Below, piece after piece: positions 1 through 13,007 of a DNA stretch of 64,000 nt (position 1 is its first letter; each line of letters begins with the position of its first letter). The translations under genes were made by a program, and so were the position numbers. The stretch comes from Laetiporus sulphureus 93-53 (lineage: Eukaryota > Basidiomycota > Agaricomycetes > Polyporales > Laetiporaceae), in contig NW_024468514.1 of the NCBI RefSeq assembly GCF_001632365.1, positions 156,348 to 220,347 on the forward strand. The letters are read 5' to 3'. The notes under the pieces were generated by a model. The model saw only the letters and a program-made list of their open reading frames with translations, was not told the origin of the DNA and searched no databases.

Positions 1-1826
1 AAGGCAAACTGAAGAAGGTGCGTGTGTGAAGCCCGTTCGGCGCGTGCTCTCTAATACAGCCGTAGAGCGCGGGCAGCACCTCGCGACGCAGTCCCACGCA
101 GTGTCGAACCATGGCACTGGACATCGTCAAACTCTATATCTCACTTCTATCAGAGTTCTTCATGTTCTCTGATAGCATTATGTCGTCCCCCCCGAATACT
201 ACGATTGACACGACCCCACCATTATTACCACGAAACTCTAACGCGCTGACAACCGGCCATCAACTCATGAAGATCATCGGCGAAATTCAGGACAGCGTTA
301 ACGACATTAACGGCATGGAGATATCAAGTGAAGCCAGCTCTAGCCTCAAGGGCCTTCTAGAGAGCGCACGGTGGAAGTTCGAAGACATTCTGACACACGC
401 ATGGATCAGAGGTGCATATGGAGCCCGCGTTAACGCTCGCTTTTGGTTGAATGTTCCTTGACAGATGCCAATATCTTCTATTACCTCGAGGACTGGATAG
501 GCTCTACAATTGATCCATACACGACGGTCTACCTATCGAAGCTGCGTGTTTTCCAGAGAGAAATGACGGCATGTGCGTTCAAGCTCGCCGGCGGAGCTGA
601 CCTTTCATCCTCAACCACGACAACCACGACAACCACTTCACGCTTGGCGAAGCGGAAGGCGATCGCGCCCGGTTTCACGAACAAGATTACCAAGGCTTTC
701 CTTGACTCCCTATTTGCCGTGCTTGATGGCCTTGTCTACCTCGCATCTGATGAGTCAGCGGCAGCGAACAACGCCCAACCTGCGATGGCCGATCTGACAG
801 GACTGGCCAGGAATAACCCACTGGAACTTGTCAATATCCAGGACACAGTGAGCATTGTCATTTCAAACAGCTGCTTCTGATTCCAACGGCAAGTTGCAGA
901 ACAACCGGCTGCTCTTAGTGGTCTCGAACATAGATCACCTGAAGCGTTCGCTCATTCCGAGCATGGCCGGTGAATTGGGCAATACACTCGGTATATCGAT
1001 AGAAGAAGATAAACGTGTAGAGTCTCTTCCGCTTCGATCTCAGCTGCCTTCTGACTGAGTTGACACGTTCTCAGACCCTTATGGCTATCGTCCAGGAGTT
1101 GTACAACACTCTGTTCGAGAGCTATATCAAGCCAAAAGCCGGCGCCCTCATGGGCATGGTGAGAAACGGCGTCTTGGATCCTCAGATGGACTGGTATGAA
1201 ACGCCGCAACCAAGAGGTATGTCATTGTCTCCGGCATTTTCGCACCTGTGTGATCCGAAATAACGCCTTCATAGAAATTCGTCCATATGTATACGAGATC
1301 CTGATGTTCCTTGTGGGCGCGCACGCGCAAGTCAGCTCCGTGGCCGCGCCCCTTTTGGAGAGCACCCTAAATTCACTTGTCGAAGACGTTGCCGAGGAAG
1401 CCCTGCGTTGTTTCCGACAAGTAAAGCGTTTCGGCATGGGCGGCATGCTTCGGGTGCGTGGACACTCTCTTGTACTGTGCCTGTCAATTATGCTCAACCA
1501 TTGTCTCCCACACAACTTACTAATACCGCTCTCAGGCAACGTTAGAGATTGAATTTCTCCATCAAACACTCTCGCGCTACGTCACGCCGTCCGCTGACCA
1601 AACACTCTCCGATCTCTACACAAAGATCTCTCAGGCATATGCACGCCGGCCCGGAGACGAGAATTTGCAAGCCCACCTTGATGGCGTCAAGAAGACGTTG
1701 GCGGATACCCGCCGGGCCACCGGAATCGAATTCTTGTGCTTCAGGCAGACGAAGGAGAAATCGAAAGACAAGAGTGTTTCTGGGGGCATGAAGAGCAAAG
1801 AAAAAGTCCGGGAGAAGGCTTCTTGA
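1..1826 (+). CDS. SEC5: Exocyst complex component Sec5, C-terminal part (5' end outside window)
   Basis: Sec5 is a subunit of the exocyst, the complex that tethers secretory vesicles to the plasma membrane. Exons read on the + strand through ALDIVKLYISLLSEF, then (after an intron ending near 471) ANIFYYLEDWIG, a Thr-rich run around 610-640, then NRLLLVVSNIDHLKRS, YNTLFESYIKPKAG, EIRPYVYEILMFLV and a final exon ending in a Lys-rich tail (stop 1824-1826). The 'LLLVVSNIDHLKRSLIPSM' block and the order of segments are those of fungal Sec5. At least five short introns interrupt the visible part. The first bases (1 to about 100) are upstream exon or intron sequence that I could not phase. Convergent with the gene ending at 2023. 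Identification is by family recall, not by a search. Confidence 0.8.
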
Positions 1827-2022
1827 CTTGTGTCTTGGATTTGTTTTTTTTTGCTGTTGGATTGGGTTTAGAATGCTCATAGGCTACCTGCATGCATGTG
1901 CGGTTTTCGAAGCTGAAGGTAAACTTGCTAGTATTATTGTACATGATGAGCGGTGACAACCTGGCTGTAACATAATGCACGTATGCAACATAATGATACA
2001 ATTGACAGCATCCAGGGTACAA

Positions 2023-4110
2023 TCAGGAAAACAGGTCGACAATGATGGTGATAATACCGAGGACTGAGGAGGCGGTGCATGAGATGATCAAGTACCCTGC
2101 TGAATACAGAAAGCCTACCAATCTCGACCACAATCAATGCGATGACAATTTGCTCTAAACGCTCTGCATGACGGCTGTTCACGGTTTCCTTGAGGAGTTG
2201 AAGCATATCTTGCAGAACCTGTAGTCGCGAAATCATCACGAGACATGGCAGATCGAATCAAATCGGAGACTGATCATGACCCACCTCAACACGCGTGTTT
2301 AGGAGGTCGATACGCTGAGGGATTTCCAAATAATCGCGCGCTGCATCATAAAGAGGTTGCAAATCCGGGTAGGTCTATGGGAGGTATTACGAAATCTTCC
2401 AATTGTGACAGAAATGCGCGTACCCAAAACACCTCCTGCAGAAACATATGCGTAGCGAAAGACGATGGTGAGTACATTGTAGAAGTTTACTGTGGGCATG
2501 GGACGTACGGGGGAATCAAGCACTGATCCGACTGAGTTAATGTTGGACCTCAGCAAGAAAAGCTCTCCGATCTTCCGCATTATATCTGTGCGCGTAGAAT
2601 AAGCGTTACAGCACGGCACGTGGTGTGCCGGAAGTGTCTACCTTTATGCGGCATGCCAATCTTCCCAGTGGCACTTATAATTTCCGGAATACCTTTCGTC
2701 TCTTCGATCGTTGACGAAATGAGTTCTTCGAACTATCATTGACAAAAGGACCAATATATAGCCGCATTAATGCCGCATGAGAGGATTGGGGCATAAATCT
2801 TGAGCTGAGAATGGCGTTCGTGGAAGAGACGTACTAGGGAGATCTTGACAGACTGCGAGAGTGCGTGCGATAAGGAAAGCTTTGTCCTGTTCAGGTTAGC
2901 CTGGAGCTATTCTCAGCACACCGACATTTAACGCACATGTAGCTGGATCCAACGCGTAAAGTGATAACATCGTTGTAGATGCTATATACGCATATCGGCG
3001 ATCATGCGGGAAAAACATAACGATGGTAATTACCGGCTGTAATTAGCGTAGTAGTAATTGAGGTCTTCCATCTCGACTTCCTGGGGTGCTGTCATAATGG
3101 GTCTCAGCGATGCGTCACAGCTATGGCAACAGTTGGGCTTACGGAGCTTGTCCACCTCAAAACGCTTGCTACGCAAACGTCGTGATACAGATATTCATCA
3201 TAATCATGGAGTCTATGACTCACATGGACGACAAGAATCGTTTTTCCTGCGCTTCAGTCATTCCCCATAACACCACGGTTCCGTATTTGAACATGAAGAT
3301 CTCGGCCTCCTTGGGCATCTCGTCAGTTAGGAATCTATTCCTTTTCATCTTCTTCGCCGTTTGTTCTCCGTCCGTCACTTGCGTGCCATTGGCATCTGGA
3401 ACCAATTCTGGCACACCAAGCAGATCGCCGGTCTGTCCGGTCTGCTCTAAGGTTTCAGACTGGCCCTCGAAGTGAACCTGACGCTGTGTGCCTGAAGAGC
3501 TCTCTGAAGCTAGTGCATAAGAATAGGGAGTGTATATCACTTCGTCGATGACCCGGGGGTTGGTATGGTATGATGGACGTCGAGCATTGAAGAACTTCAT
3601 CAGCTCAGGAAACCGGTACGAACTGAATCTGGATGAGCTTCAACTCCAAACGGCGAACATTGTACGACTCACCTGGCAGTCGCGTATGCAGTAACGCGTG
3701 GTAGAGACTTGGCCTTCTTCTTTGTCAATCGTAGCGCATCTCTACGCGCTGTTCCAGCAGGTATCAAATTAATCTGGTTATAAACCTACCGTACGCATCG
3801 TGCACAGTGACCCAAGTGTCAGTAGGAGGAGGCACTTCTCAAAACAAATGACAACCAATCCCACCTCCGCTTCCTCAGGCTCCTCCTCATCATCACCCTC
3901 ATCTTCCTCGCTCTCCTGTTCCTCCTCCTCCTCTGTCCTGGCCTTTGGTGGCCGTTTGAGTTCCACAGCCTTATTCTGGAGGACTGGTTCCACTTGGTCA
4001 GGGAGTACCTTGAGCTTTCCCGCAGCTTTTGTCGAGCGGTTCGCACCACGAGCCTTGGGCTGGGGAGCTGCGGGTGTAGGTATCTTCAGATTTGGCTGAT
4101 TCGAAGACAT
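2023..4110 (-). CDS. RMD1 / DUF155 (YagE-like) family protein
   Basis: Fungal RMD1-type proteins and their relative RMND1 are membrane-anchored; RMND1 acts in mitochondria, and the biochemical role is unclear. The chosen start (Met codon 4108-4110) opens an N-terminal low-complexity region with a long acidic stretch (EEEEEQESEEDEGDDEEE). Conserved blocks follow on several exons: NRFLTDEMPKEAEIF and VVLWGMTEAQEKRFL (about 3220-3350), KRFEVDKL, EMEDLNYYYANYSR (3030-3075), FEELISSTIEETKGIPE (2640-2740), IMRKIGELFLLRSNIN, PDLQPLYDAARDYLEIP and RIDLLNTRVEV (2290-2370), then a coiled segment and one C-terminal transmembrane helix (EIGYLIISCTASSVLG), with the stop at 2023-2025. This block order is diagnostic of DUF155. 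Intron borders were fixed only for some exons. It is divergent from the J-protein gene that starts 234 bp away. Confidence 0.85.
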
Positions 4111-4344
4111 TCGTGAGGGCACTGGCGACGTCGAGATATTGAACGATGAAAGAATGGGCTAATCCAAGTATGGGAAGCTTGACCGCGGATAATTAATCCC
4201 TTAAGCTTGTCGGTGAGAAAGGTATTTCCAGGTTTATTGTCTCCCGCCACACTGTCGCGTTGGGTCGTGCACAACTCATACTCTTTGCGCGTTTTCATCC
4301 GCAAGCGTTGTTGAGTGAGGCTGGAGACATAATCGCTCGCGCAC
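4111..4344. promoter_or_regulatory. Shared divergent promoter region of the RMD1-like and DNAJC11-like genes
   Basis: Only 234 bp separate the two start codons (4110 on the - strand, 4345 on the + strand), so both promoters and 5' UTRs must lie here. I see no clear TATA box. Assignment as a bidirectional promoter is inferred from the layout. Confidence 0.45.
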
Positions 4345-7300
4345 ATGTCGGGAATAGCGACGGACATTGCGAACATTCCCGGGTCACCCGACGACCGAGA
4401 GTTTCTATAGTACGTTTGATTTGTACGAATGCCACTATTCGATGTCCTCACGCTTTTCCAGCACAGTTCTCAACCTTCCAAAGACAGCCTCCGAATATGA
4501 AATAAGAGAACGTTACCGGCAGCTGTCTGTCGTTTTTCACCCAGACAAGCAGTATGATGAACGCACCAAAGAAACAGCGACCAAGCGGTTCCTGGAGATT
4601 CAAAAGGCATATCAAGGTGAGTGGGATATGTGCCTACATGCATGCCGCACCAACAATGCTCTCTTTCAGTACTATCTGATCCGGCCAGCCGGTGAGTTTC
4701 GCCATCACAGTTTTACGAACGTTAGCCTAAGTACCATTTTACAGGCGTGCATATGATCTGCTAGGTTTGTTGTATGCCGGTGTGTTGGATTGTGCCGTAC
4801 TGAATATGGGTCAGAGTAGGCGCAGAAGGGCTTAAGGCACTTTGTGACGAGAGTTTCCATAATGTGCCGCCAGATGAGGTATGTCTCGCCAAATGTCGTA
4901 TGTATAGTCATGGTCAACACCCAGATACAGTTTGACTCTGCTTTGACTCGCACAAAGCGAGACATCGAGAGCAAACGGCTGGAAGATCTCGTTCGGACAA
5001 AAGGCCGTGTCAATGCTGCTTTTGATGCGAGCGCGCTGTTCGAGAACAGAGAACAGTACATGGACGGGGGCGTTGTCGACTTCTTCGATCTACTTCAGGA
5101 AAGAATTGCAAATATGGGGCAAACTAGTTTCAGTGTGCGACACAGCGTTCAAGTAAGTGCTAGTTAAAACTCGTGCGGAGCTTCTCCTACTAATTGTTAC
5201 ATAAAGAAAGACATCAACGACAAGACAACCCTCATTCTGTCAGGCCGCGGGTCTTCTCGTGGGTCCCTCAGTAATGATGACGCCTTGCCGGGATTCCGCA
5301 GCGGAATTATGGGTACTCTCCGCCATCAGTATTCTCCTCGCTTGAATTTCGAGGTCAGTATTGGAAACAGTGAGATCTCAGTGAATCAATCTCATGAACA
5401 GCACTCCAGGCCACTATAAATCTGCTGCGTATCTCGGACCTGGATTTGAAAACGACATATCGCGATGACGACAACACAGTTCATTGCGAAATTGGTTTGA
5501 CCCGCGGTCTCTTCCAAGCGATGTCACAAGCGCGTTCTAAGGGCTCTGTGGTAATCCCTCCTCTTGCCATCGCTTACTCACGACGCCTATTCCCCGATAA
5601 ACCCACGGAAGGCTCGCTTATGTTCTCGACCAGTGGTGGAACGCCCGCACTCTCTGTAGCTGTATCTTCAGCACACCTGTTTGATTACACAGCCGAAGCG
5701 TCCGTCCCACCTACTCTGTTGGGAACCACCATGCGACCACCATCCATGTCTGGACTGTTAGTCGGCAATAGCTTCTGGAACGTGCAGGCAAATCTATCCG
5801 GACTGCTGAGCGCTATAGGCGTCGAATGGGGCATAATTTGGGCGGAGATCGGCCTTCGTCTCAGAGTCGCGCTTCAGTTTGGACTTGTAGGGATTAATTG
5901 GTCCTTCGGCGGAGAATGGAGAAAAGGAGAGACCTCCATTGGCTCGAATATTGCTCTGGGTATCCAAGGCGTCATTTTAAGACTGGAGTGAGTATGACAC
6001 ATTTGGGCATGCAGAGCTGGTCAGTGACCATTTTTACAGCATGGCATACCTTGGACAACAGTTTTCTTTCCCGATAACGCTCTCGCATGACCGTGACTTC
6101 AGCTTGGCACTCTGGACTACTGTGATGCCTTCCACAGCTCTTGTGGTTACATACTTCTTCGTTCTCAGGCCTCGGCGTCGCAGACAGCGAATACAGTCAG
6201 TCTTTTCCCGCCTTCCAAGCCTCGTTAATTGCTCATACTGTCACGTTCTCCTACAGGTTCTTCCGGGAAGCACGGCGGCAACTTCAGGAGGAAAAATCTG
6301 ACGTCCTTCGTGAGACAAAGGAGACAATTCATCTTCTTGAAGATCTCGCTAAGCGTCACATGCAAGCGGAGGCATCTTGCAATGGCAAGATTCTACGTTC
6401 CTATACCTGAGCGTGGCACTCACAGCGGTGTGAATCGGTAGGTCTTGTCATCCAGTACGCCTCGTACGGTCCCTCGGAGGAGGACGAAGCCACGGAGGGC
6501 CTTAGACTGGACGTTACAGTGCCCCTCCAGGCCCTGGTGTACAAAAGTCAGTTGTACATCCCTGGGAGACGAAGCAAGGTCGGTACTCCTGTCCTCTTTT
6601 TCAATTTATTGTTATGGCAGACCCCAATATCGCGTTGTTCTCTCGCGGCGAATCGGAGCAGCTGCCTGTCTGCGCCGTTCTTCAGCTCGGCGGTGTTGAC
6701 GCTCTGTCCACCTTCTATCTGCGCCTAGACCTTCTTCTGCTTCTCGGGGTTCATCCTCGGCGATAAATACGGCATGGTGTGCCTCTTTCATCCACCCATA
6801 CTCTGTGTAGAGGTGGCTGTCAGATAGCCTCCGCCTTCTCACCTTCTGTGAAGGTATCGTCGCAGATGAGCCGTTTTGACGCTACTGACTGGTGAAAGCA
6901 CTGTACCTCGATGCAGTCTCGCGACGAGCGAACGAATCAGCTCATATTTCATTGACATCGATCAGACAAATAGTTGCACGTGCACTTGTACATGCAGCTG
7001 CATGCTATGTTTCCATGGAAGAGTCATCGGTGCCCCTTTAAGGACGATCATCCCTAATTACTTTGTCGCGATGATTGTGCGGAGCCTTGTGCCTTTCTGA
7101 TCTTACTTACGCACTATTCTATCTATGACAGGCTGGCCTACAAGGTTTCTACGACCCCGCACCAGGGGTTTCCAAGACGCTTCGTATTCGTTATACATTC
7201 CGGGACGCATTGCATTATGCAGAGATTCCGGACTGGATGCCTGTGGTGCTTCCCTTGGAAGGTATGTCACTCGCTCTATTCGATCCCCACGTCATTCGAG

Positions 7301-7383
7301 TAATGGAAGACCAACTGACATTATGCATTCGTCGGATATCGGTGATCCCTCAACCCTGAATCACAGAACATCTGGTCGATTGA
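4345..7383 (+). CDS. DNAJC11-like mitochondrial J-domain protein
   Basis: Human DNAJC11 sits at the mitochondrial outer membrane and associates with the MICOS/MIB complex that shapes cristae. The start ATG at 4345 gives MSGIATDIANIPGSPDD. A 52-bp intron (4410-4461) joins it to the J domain TVLNLPKTASEYEIRER with the HPD motif (VVFHPDKQ), and tiny exons (4670-4693, 4745-4764) supply VLSDPASRRAYDLLG. Then come a linker (KRDIESKRLEDLVRTKG), a long beta-barrel-like central region in one large exon (about 5408-5990), a hydrophobic segment near 6090-6160, an Arg/Glu-rich coiled region, and the C-terminal DUF3395-type domain (VTVPLQALVYKSQLYI ... AGLQGFYDPAPGVSK). The stop is at 7381-7383. A 553-bp intron (6579-7131) is much longer than the others. 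Domain order fits DNAJC11 closely. Confidence 0.88.
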
Positions 7384-10021
7384 GCCAATTTAGTTTAAGA
7401 TTTTCTCTGCTGGCCCTAATCTTGATCAGCATCAGCGGAGCTATCCGGTGGCCCATCAGCACTCGTTCGGATCATGTGTTTGAGAGTGCATTCTTCATTC
7501 GTGCTAAGTATACGTACAATTACAAACGTTCATCATGAACGCGATCAAATCTCACCACTTCGACTGTATTGGCAAACGCTTTGTTTCCAAAATAGTGCAA
7601 ATGGAAATTTCTCATGAATTTGTCCAGAAACACGCGAAAGGAATTGGTCTCCATCAGGTATGCTCATCTGCATCTCTGTCTGGCGGCATGTTCTTGCAGT
7701 CGCTATGAGATAGTGTTGTCCGTTGCATTCTATCGGTCAAGAATAGTGGTAGAGCCCCCTTTCCACCGTTGTTCGTCTCCATGCTGAGCGATGCTGATAG
7801 TCCTGAACGGCGTTTGACAGGGTTTGGATGTCTCGTTAGAATCGTGCCGCTTGCCAAGGCATGACCGGAACGGAGGATTGAGCGTGGTCACCCTAGATTC
7901 CTCAAGGTTCAGCGGAAAGCCGTCATTTCCACCCTTCAGGGTCGCCAATGGTTTGGTCAATTATGCCCATGTGTGTGGTAAGCTCAAAAACATATCACAT
8001 CCAGTATATATGGCAATCACGATGCTGATCGGAACGACGCGATTCTGGACACGTTGATTTGCCTCTTGCCACGCCAAGATCTCGGCCTCCAGTGTCAGTA
8101 TGGCTGCTTTTACGGTATCTTACGGTAGGACGCCGTCACCTGAGAAAATGCTCTATCATATACTGTCCGGTGCGGAGACATCGACATAACCTCACCTCGT
8201 GAGGGAGAACCATTCAACAACGCACTCTGCGACGATTGCCGGATAAACGTCCGCATCGGTAGCTTACAGGTCTACATTGTGCCCCGTCACGCTGCATGTG
8301 TCGTCTCACATAGTGAACCTCTACCGCGTCCGTGGTCTATCTTTCCTCATTCTTATACGCGGTGACATACCGCACTGGGCGATGAATTACCACGCGCCCT
8401 TGAGGCGCATCCTCCAACTCGGTATGTGCTCCCATCCCCAAAAAGCTCTGCGCTCCTCGTTCAGTAATTCACGTCCACTCACACCCTTCCTGGTCTCAGG
8501 GTCTGCCACTTCGCGATCGCAACTTCTTGAGCGTTTCTCTCACTCTGGGCCTTCATAGTTCTCCGACGCACCGCAGGAACTTTACGCGGGGTTGGTGATA
8601 GCGCACTGGCCAGCATCGCTGCCCCGGCTTTGAGGGTGTCCGGGCTATCTTCTCCCGCGATACTTTCTGAATCACGTCGAAGGAAAGCTCTCGAGGCGGC
8701 CAATCAGTGGCAGGCGAACGTGGGATCAGCGTGGGCAGAGCTGCTGTACGTGATCTGTCCTACTCTGTTTCCGACCAGCAGAGGGAATGCACCTCACGGT
8801 TTCTCACCATATCCCTAGATGCCATCTCAGGCCCATCGGACAGGTCTGTTGTTGTCGGCGAAGTTCCGGATGCGAGCTGTGGCGTAATATGTTCTGATAT
8901 CCATGGGCACCGTTTCTCCGGTTGAACTCCGGCGTTGCGCGCCAGGATCTGCAAATACGACCATTTGATATAGGCGCAGCGCGGAAGCAGCACTGGGCTA
9001 TCCCATATGAGAGTGTGCCAGCGTCTGGGTTTGGGGGGCTGTTCTATGTGCATCGGCGGCACGGATGCCGTAGCGTTAGTGAGCATTGTTCCCACGATCA
9101 TCTAATCAAAACCTTGGTGAATTCCATCCGATTAGAGTACGTAGCATGAAGACATTCGCGGGAGCATTGCGGCAATGATCTCGGCGGAGGACGGCACGAG
9201 GACCGACGCGAGATCCTGGAAATGCAATTGCAATTTATCAGTAGTCTATCTGGATAGACTTAGTCAGCGGAGAGAGCTGGATACGGGGAGCCCAGGCTCG
9301 GGTGAGCTATCCGTAGATTTCTGCACAGCGGCTATCAGAGCGCGCACGCTAAGCCACGTTAGCGTAAGCTGATTAGAGTTTCCGTTGCGGCACGGAAATT
9401 CGCTCAGAGTCCGGGAAAAGGGGGACGAGGCGGCAATCAGCGGGCCTGCATTGGCTGTGAGCTTGTGTGAAGCCGGGAGTGATAGTCGTGCCTGTCAAAT
9501 TAAACTCGTTGCGGTCCTTGGTGTGTCTGGATCCTGGTGAAAGAAATTGCACGGATGTTAGGTCTTGCGAGGCACTGCCGGTATCCACCATCTCGACATT
9601 CGCGGCGAGTGTTCTGGCGGCGTCCTCGTCCGCATGACTGTTCCGGGGCGAATGCGACTACTCGACAAGGACGCCCACTAGCGTGCACGTTGCGGGGGAA
9701 GCTGTTGGAGGAAGCCTGGGCCAAGCGTTGAGCATGAATCCAAGGTGACTGTGACTCGTCGATTCTGTCTGATTTCACCCCCCGATCTGCCGGAGCGACC
9801 CATTTAATCCTCTACCATGCGGCTAACTCAATGTAAACTCAATTGCTTCTTCCAAGATTCGGGGATCCCCATCTGAGCGGTCCCTAGCACCCTAACTTGC
9901 AGAGCTGCACTGCGCCATATCAGCGCCTTGAACCACATATATATATTCCAAGCCCGTTAACCTTTCCCTCTTCCACACGTCCCCCATCTCTCCCCCTATC
10001 CCTGTACCATCCCCAATTTAC
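7384..10021. other. 2.6 kb without a recognised gene
   Basis: Open frames here are short and on both strands. None shows a family motif, and none could be joined by convincing splice sites. One stretch (about 8170-8350, + strand) stays open for roughly 60 codons and contains a CDDC pair, but I do not recognise it. The last ~150 bp, with an AT-rich box near 9938-9950 (catatatatatatt), probably belong to the promoter and 5' UTR of the WOPR gene. Confidence 0.4.
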
Positions 10022-11588
10022 ATGACAATGCAGCAGCCCACTCTGCAGAACGTGCGCATACGCTCGACGCGTGATGCCTGCCAAATATTCTATGCTGTGG
10101 CGCACAACGTTCTGCCCATGACCACCCGCCGCCTTGACGCGGAGGAGCGCCGAGCGTGAGCTATCTCGTAGCTGTGCACATCAAAGACGCTGATCATCGC
10201 CTTGTCCACCAGGATCACCTCGGGCAATGTATATATATGGGAAGAGCGCTGTGCCAATGCCGAAGCAACCGGCATGGGCATGGAACGATGGTGGGCGAGA
10301 AGGGCTCCTTCGTTAACGAGATCGTAACTTACGGCATTGCTCAGGACTGACGGCATGGGCTGGGGCCCATCTCGCGTGCGCGACGTGAGTGCCCTGTTCT
10401 TACTTTATGCGAGTGCCGCTGAACGCCACATGCACAGGAATTCTTGTTCTATCACCAACGCGAAAATGACACGAACGACGACCCGAGCCATCCATCAGCT
10501 CGATGGGCTAACATGATGAGGTAGATAGTCGTTGCTGTCGAGGGTCGTCCAAGCCGATGCTGATCCTCTTGCATCTTAGACGACGCGAACCTCGCCCGGG
10601 GAGCCTCCCGTACTCACGCTCTGACACGGAACGCCTCATAAAACAGACGTACAGCGTCCATGTCTCCCTGCCAGAAGACCGTCCGCGTGGCATCACCCGA
10701 AAGTGGCATCTGAGTCGGTCGCCCGCATTTTGACCGTGGGAACCGAGATTTTGACGTTCATTGTTTGCAGCTGCATACTTCAGCCAGTCGACGCTCGATA
10801 GCCTTGGCACTATTGACGAGATCCCGAACGTTGGTGATGTGCAAGTGCCAGAAGGCTGGTTCAAAAGCGCGCGTGCAAACAAGGCGAAACGCAACGAGTC
10901 AAATTCCGGAGACGAGTTGTCGTCCGCTCAAGACCCATGGGGACTCGGGCTCCACTCGTCGAACCATGGCCTCTCTCAATTCCCTGTCGAGTCCGTCCCG
11001 GGAGCGCAGGAGATGCGTTTGATCGGCTCCTCCTATATGCCGCCTGCCATCCACGCCAGTCCGAGTTCGTATTCCTACGCTCTGCAGGTGCCGCACCATC
11101 ACCAGACTGTGGTCGTACCTGGTGCAACGGTGTACAGCACAGTGGCAGTTGGGCAACGGCTGCCCACCTTGCACGACTCAGGTCTGCACTCTTACCGCGA
11201 TCCTTCGCCACTCAACCTATCCGGCCTGTCCACCGCATCATCTTCGTCATCATCGTCTGATCGCGACCCTTCTCCCCGCCCGTTCTCGTCCCCCTTGTCT
11301 CCTCCGCCGCTTGAGATGCGCCCTTCGCCCACCCAGGTCCCGCGCACGAGCAAGCTCGAACTGGTCCCGCTCAGCATTCTGCAGGGCACGCCCCCGCCGC
11401 TGAGAGACCCGCTCGATGAGCAGTTCCTGCGCAAGTTCTCCGCGTCGGGCATCGCGGGCGCTGAGGTCCCGCGCTCCTATTCCACCGGCGCGAGTCCGAA
11501 TCCGCGCCACATCCACGGCCACGGCGGCTTCAGTGAAGATCTGCGGATCCACACCCCGCTTCGCGCGGACTCTTGGTCATTGCGCTAG
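10022..11588 (+). CDS. Gti1/Pac2 (WOPR-domain) transcription factor
   Basis: WOPR proteins (Wor1, Ryp1, Gti1, Pac2) bind DNA and control morphology, mating and virulence switches in fungi. Six exons join in frame: 10022-10155, 10213-10290, 10345-10384, 10438-10520, 10580-10713 and 10771-11588, giving 428 residues. All introns are 53-59 bp with GT-AG ends. The domain reads QNVRIRSTRDACQIF, TTRRLDAEERRAITSG, VYIWEERCANAEATGM, MERWTDGMGWGPSRVRD, EFLFYHQREN, then LIKQTYSVHVSLPE and KWHLTAYFSQSTLDSL, covering both halves of the WOPR box. After QVPEGWFKSAR the C-terminal ~250 residues are low-complexity, rich in Ser and Pro, as usual for activation or regulatory tails. The start is chosen because it places the conserved N-terminal block eight residues in. 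Confidence 0.93.
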
Positions 11589-12156
11589 AGCCGACGCTCG
11601 CATAGCGTAGTGTGTCGGGGCTAGAACTGGTGGCGTGTCGCGTGCGAAGGTGTACCGGCCGTCTCTGCACTCACGCTCCGGTGTTCTAGCATCTTCTCTG
11701 CGCGTGGTCCTCTGGTCGTTCTGGTAGTGTCCTTGGCCGATATTTGCGACGCATCTTTGTTCGCCGTTCCCCTCGTCTCATCTATACTACTGCATCCGGA
11801 CTAGTACACCTTTCTAAAGCTACGCACGATATCACGATTATACGTAACCACGTAACGCTTCATGGACACGAGAAAGATACCCCCACGATGTATTGTATGT
11901 TACAGCCTATAACTGTGTACCTCGTACCCACCTGTTCTGAATGCAATAGCTCTGGCCTTGCTCTTCCCAGGCAAGGATCATGATCCGTTGTAACGCAGTT
12001 CACATGCCGGCGGTGGACACCTTCAGAGTGGGACCTTTTGACATCCGGTGGCAGCTCATGTCCCCTTGAATAAGCCAATAAGCCGGTTCATTCAGGGCGA
12101 TCGTGTGCCGTCTAGATCTCGTTGGGAGCTGCATGGCAATGTCACAATCACGAGCA

Positions 12157-12210
12157 CAAAAGCCATCGACACCGTTTTCACGAGCTACTCAAAAGCCATC
12201 GACACCGTTT
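12157..12210. repeat. Imperfect tandem repeat, 33-bp period, two copies
   Basis: The 20-mer aaaagccatcgacaccgttt occurs at 12158-12177 and again at 12191-12210. The intervening sequence makes a 33-bp period. No function is apparent. Confidence 0.8.
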
Positions 12211-12982
12211 GCAGGTATTTGGAAACCACCGTATAGCGATGACCTCGGTCCAATTGCTTGCGGGCTACGGAATTCTCACTGCGGATGTCACGGTGAGAGA
12301 TACAATTGATTGAGGCGGGGTTGCGGGTGCTGTTGGATTGCAACAAAAAGGCGGCAGGTGGGGTGCAGAGCCTAACGTTCGGAGTGTTGGGATGGGTATG
12401 ATTGTCAGCGGAACCCGTCGCGCCGTAGTCATGCATGAGTGCTCTAGGCATGATCACGCAGGATTTGTCAGAGGGAACGCATAACGCTGCTGTTCAAGTA
12501 CCTTATACGGCAAGTCTGGTCAGAGAACTGGCGAAGAGTCGAGCCTGATGCTGCTACCGAACCCATTCGTGCAATCTAGACGACAACTCGGCAGTTGAGA
12601 ATCGCCGAAAGCTATGGTCCACGCTTTCAACGTCGTGAATTTGCCACACGGACCTTCATGCAAGTTCATGAAGCTTCCCAGTCGCTGGTTCCCGAGACGC
12701 TGCAAAGCGAATGTCAGAATGCAGGCAGCCATGCAAAGCGGAAGCATCAGAGTGTCCAGATGGTCTATTTCTGGCGCCGTTCAGGTGTCCCTCTTGCCTG
12801 ATGATCTTGATGCGCAGTGCTCAGAGTGATTTTGGAGTATACAGCGGCCCGGATGCGAAGGTGGCAACGACATCGGATGTACTCAGGTATGACAGCGCAG
12901 CAGATTCATCTTTGTTCGACAGGCGCACAGGCACTCTGTAGACGTTCATGAATAGCCAGGAAGCCACAAATACCCCCATGCT

Positions 12983-13007
12983 GATGAATGAATGAATGAA
13001 TGAATGA
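12983..13007. repeat. (GAAT)n microsatellite
   Basis: Five or so tandem gaat units lie in otherwise unremarkable intergenic sequence. A simple polymorphic repeat. Confidence 0.9.

Noticed and set aside
10508..10894. Antisense frames over the WOPR gene (also 10861-11552)
   Set aside because: They overlap a fully solved six-exon gene on the other strand and have no known domain.
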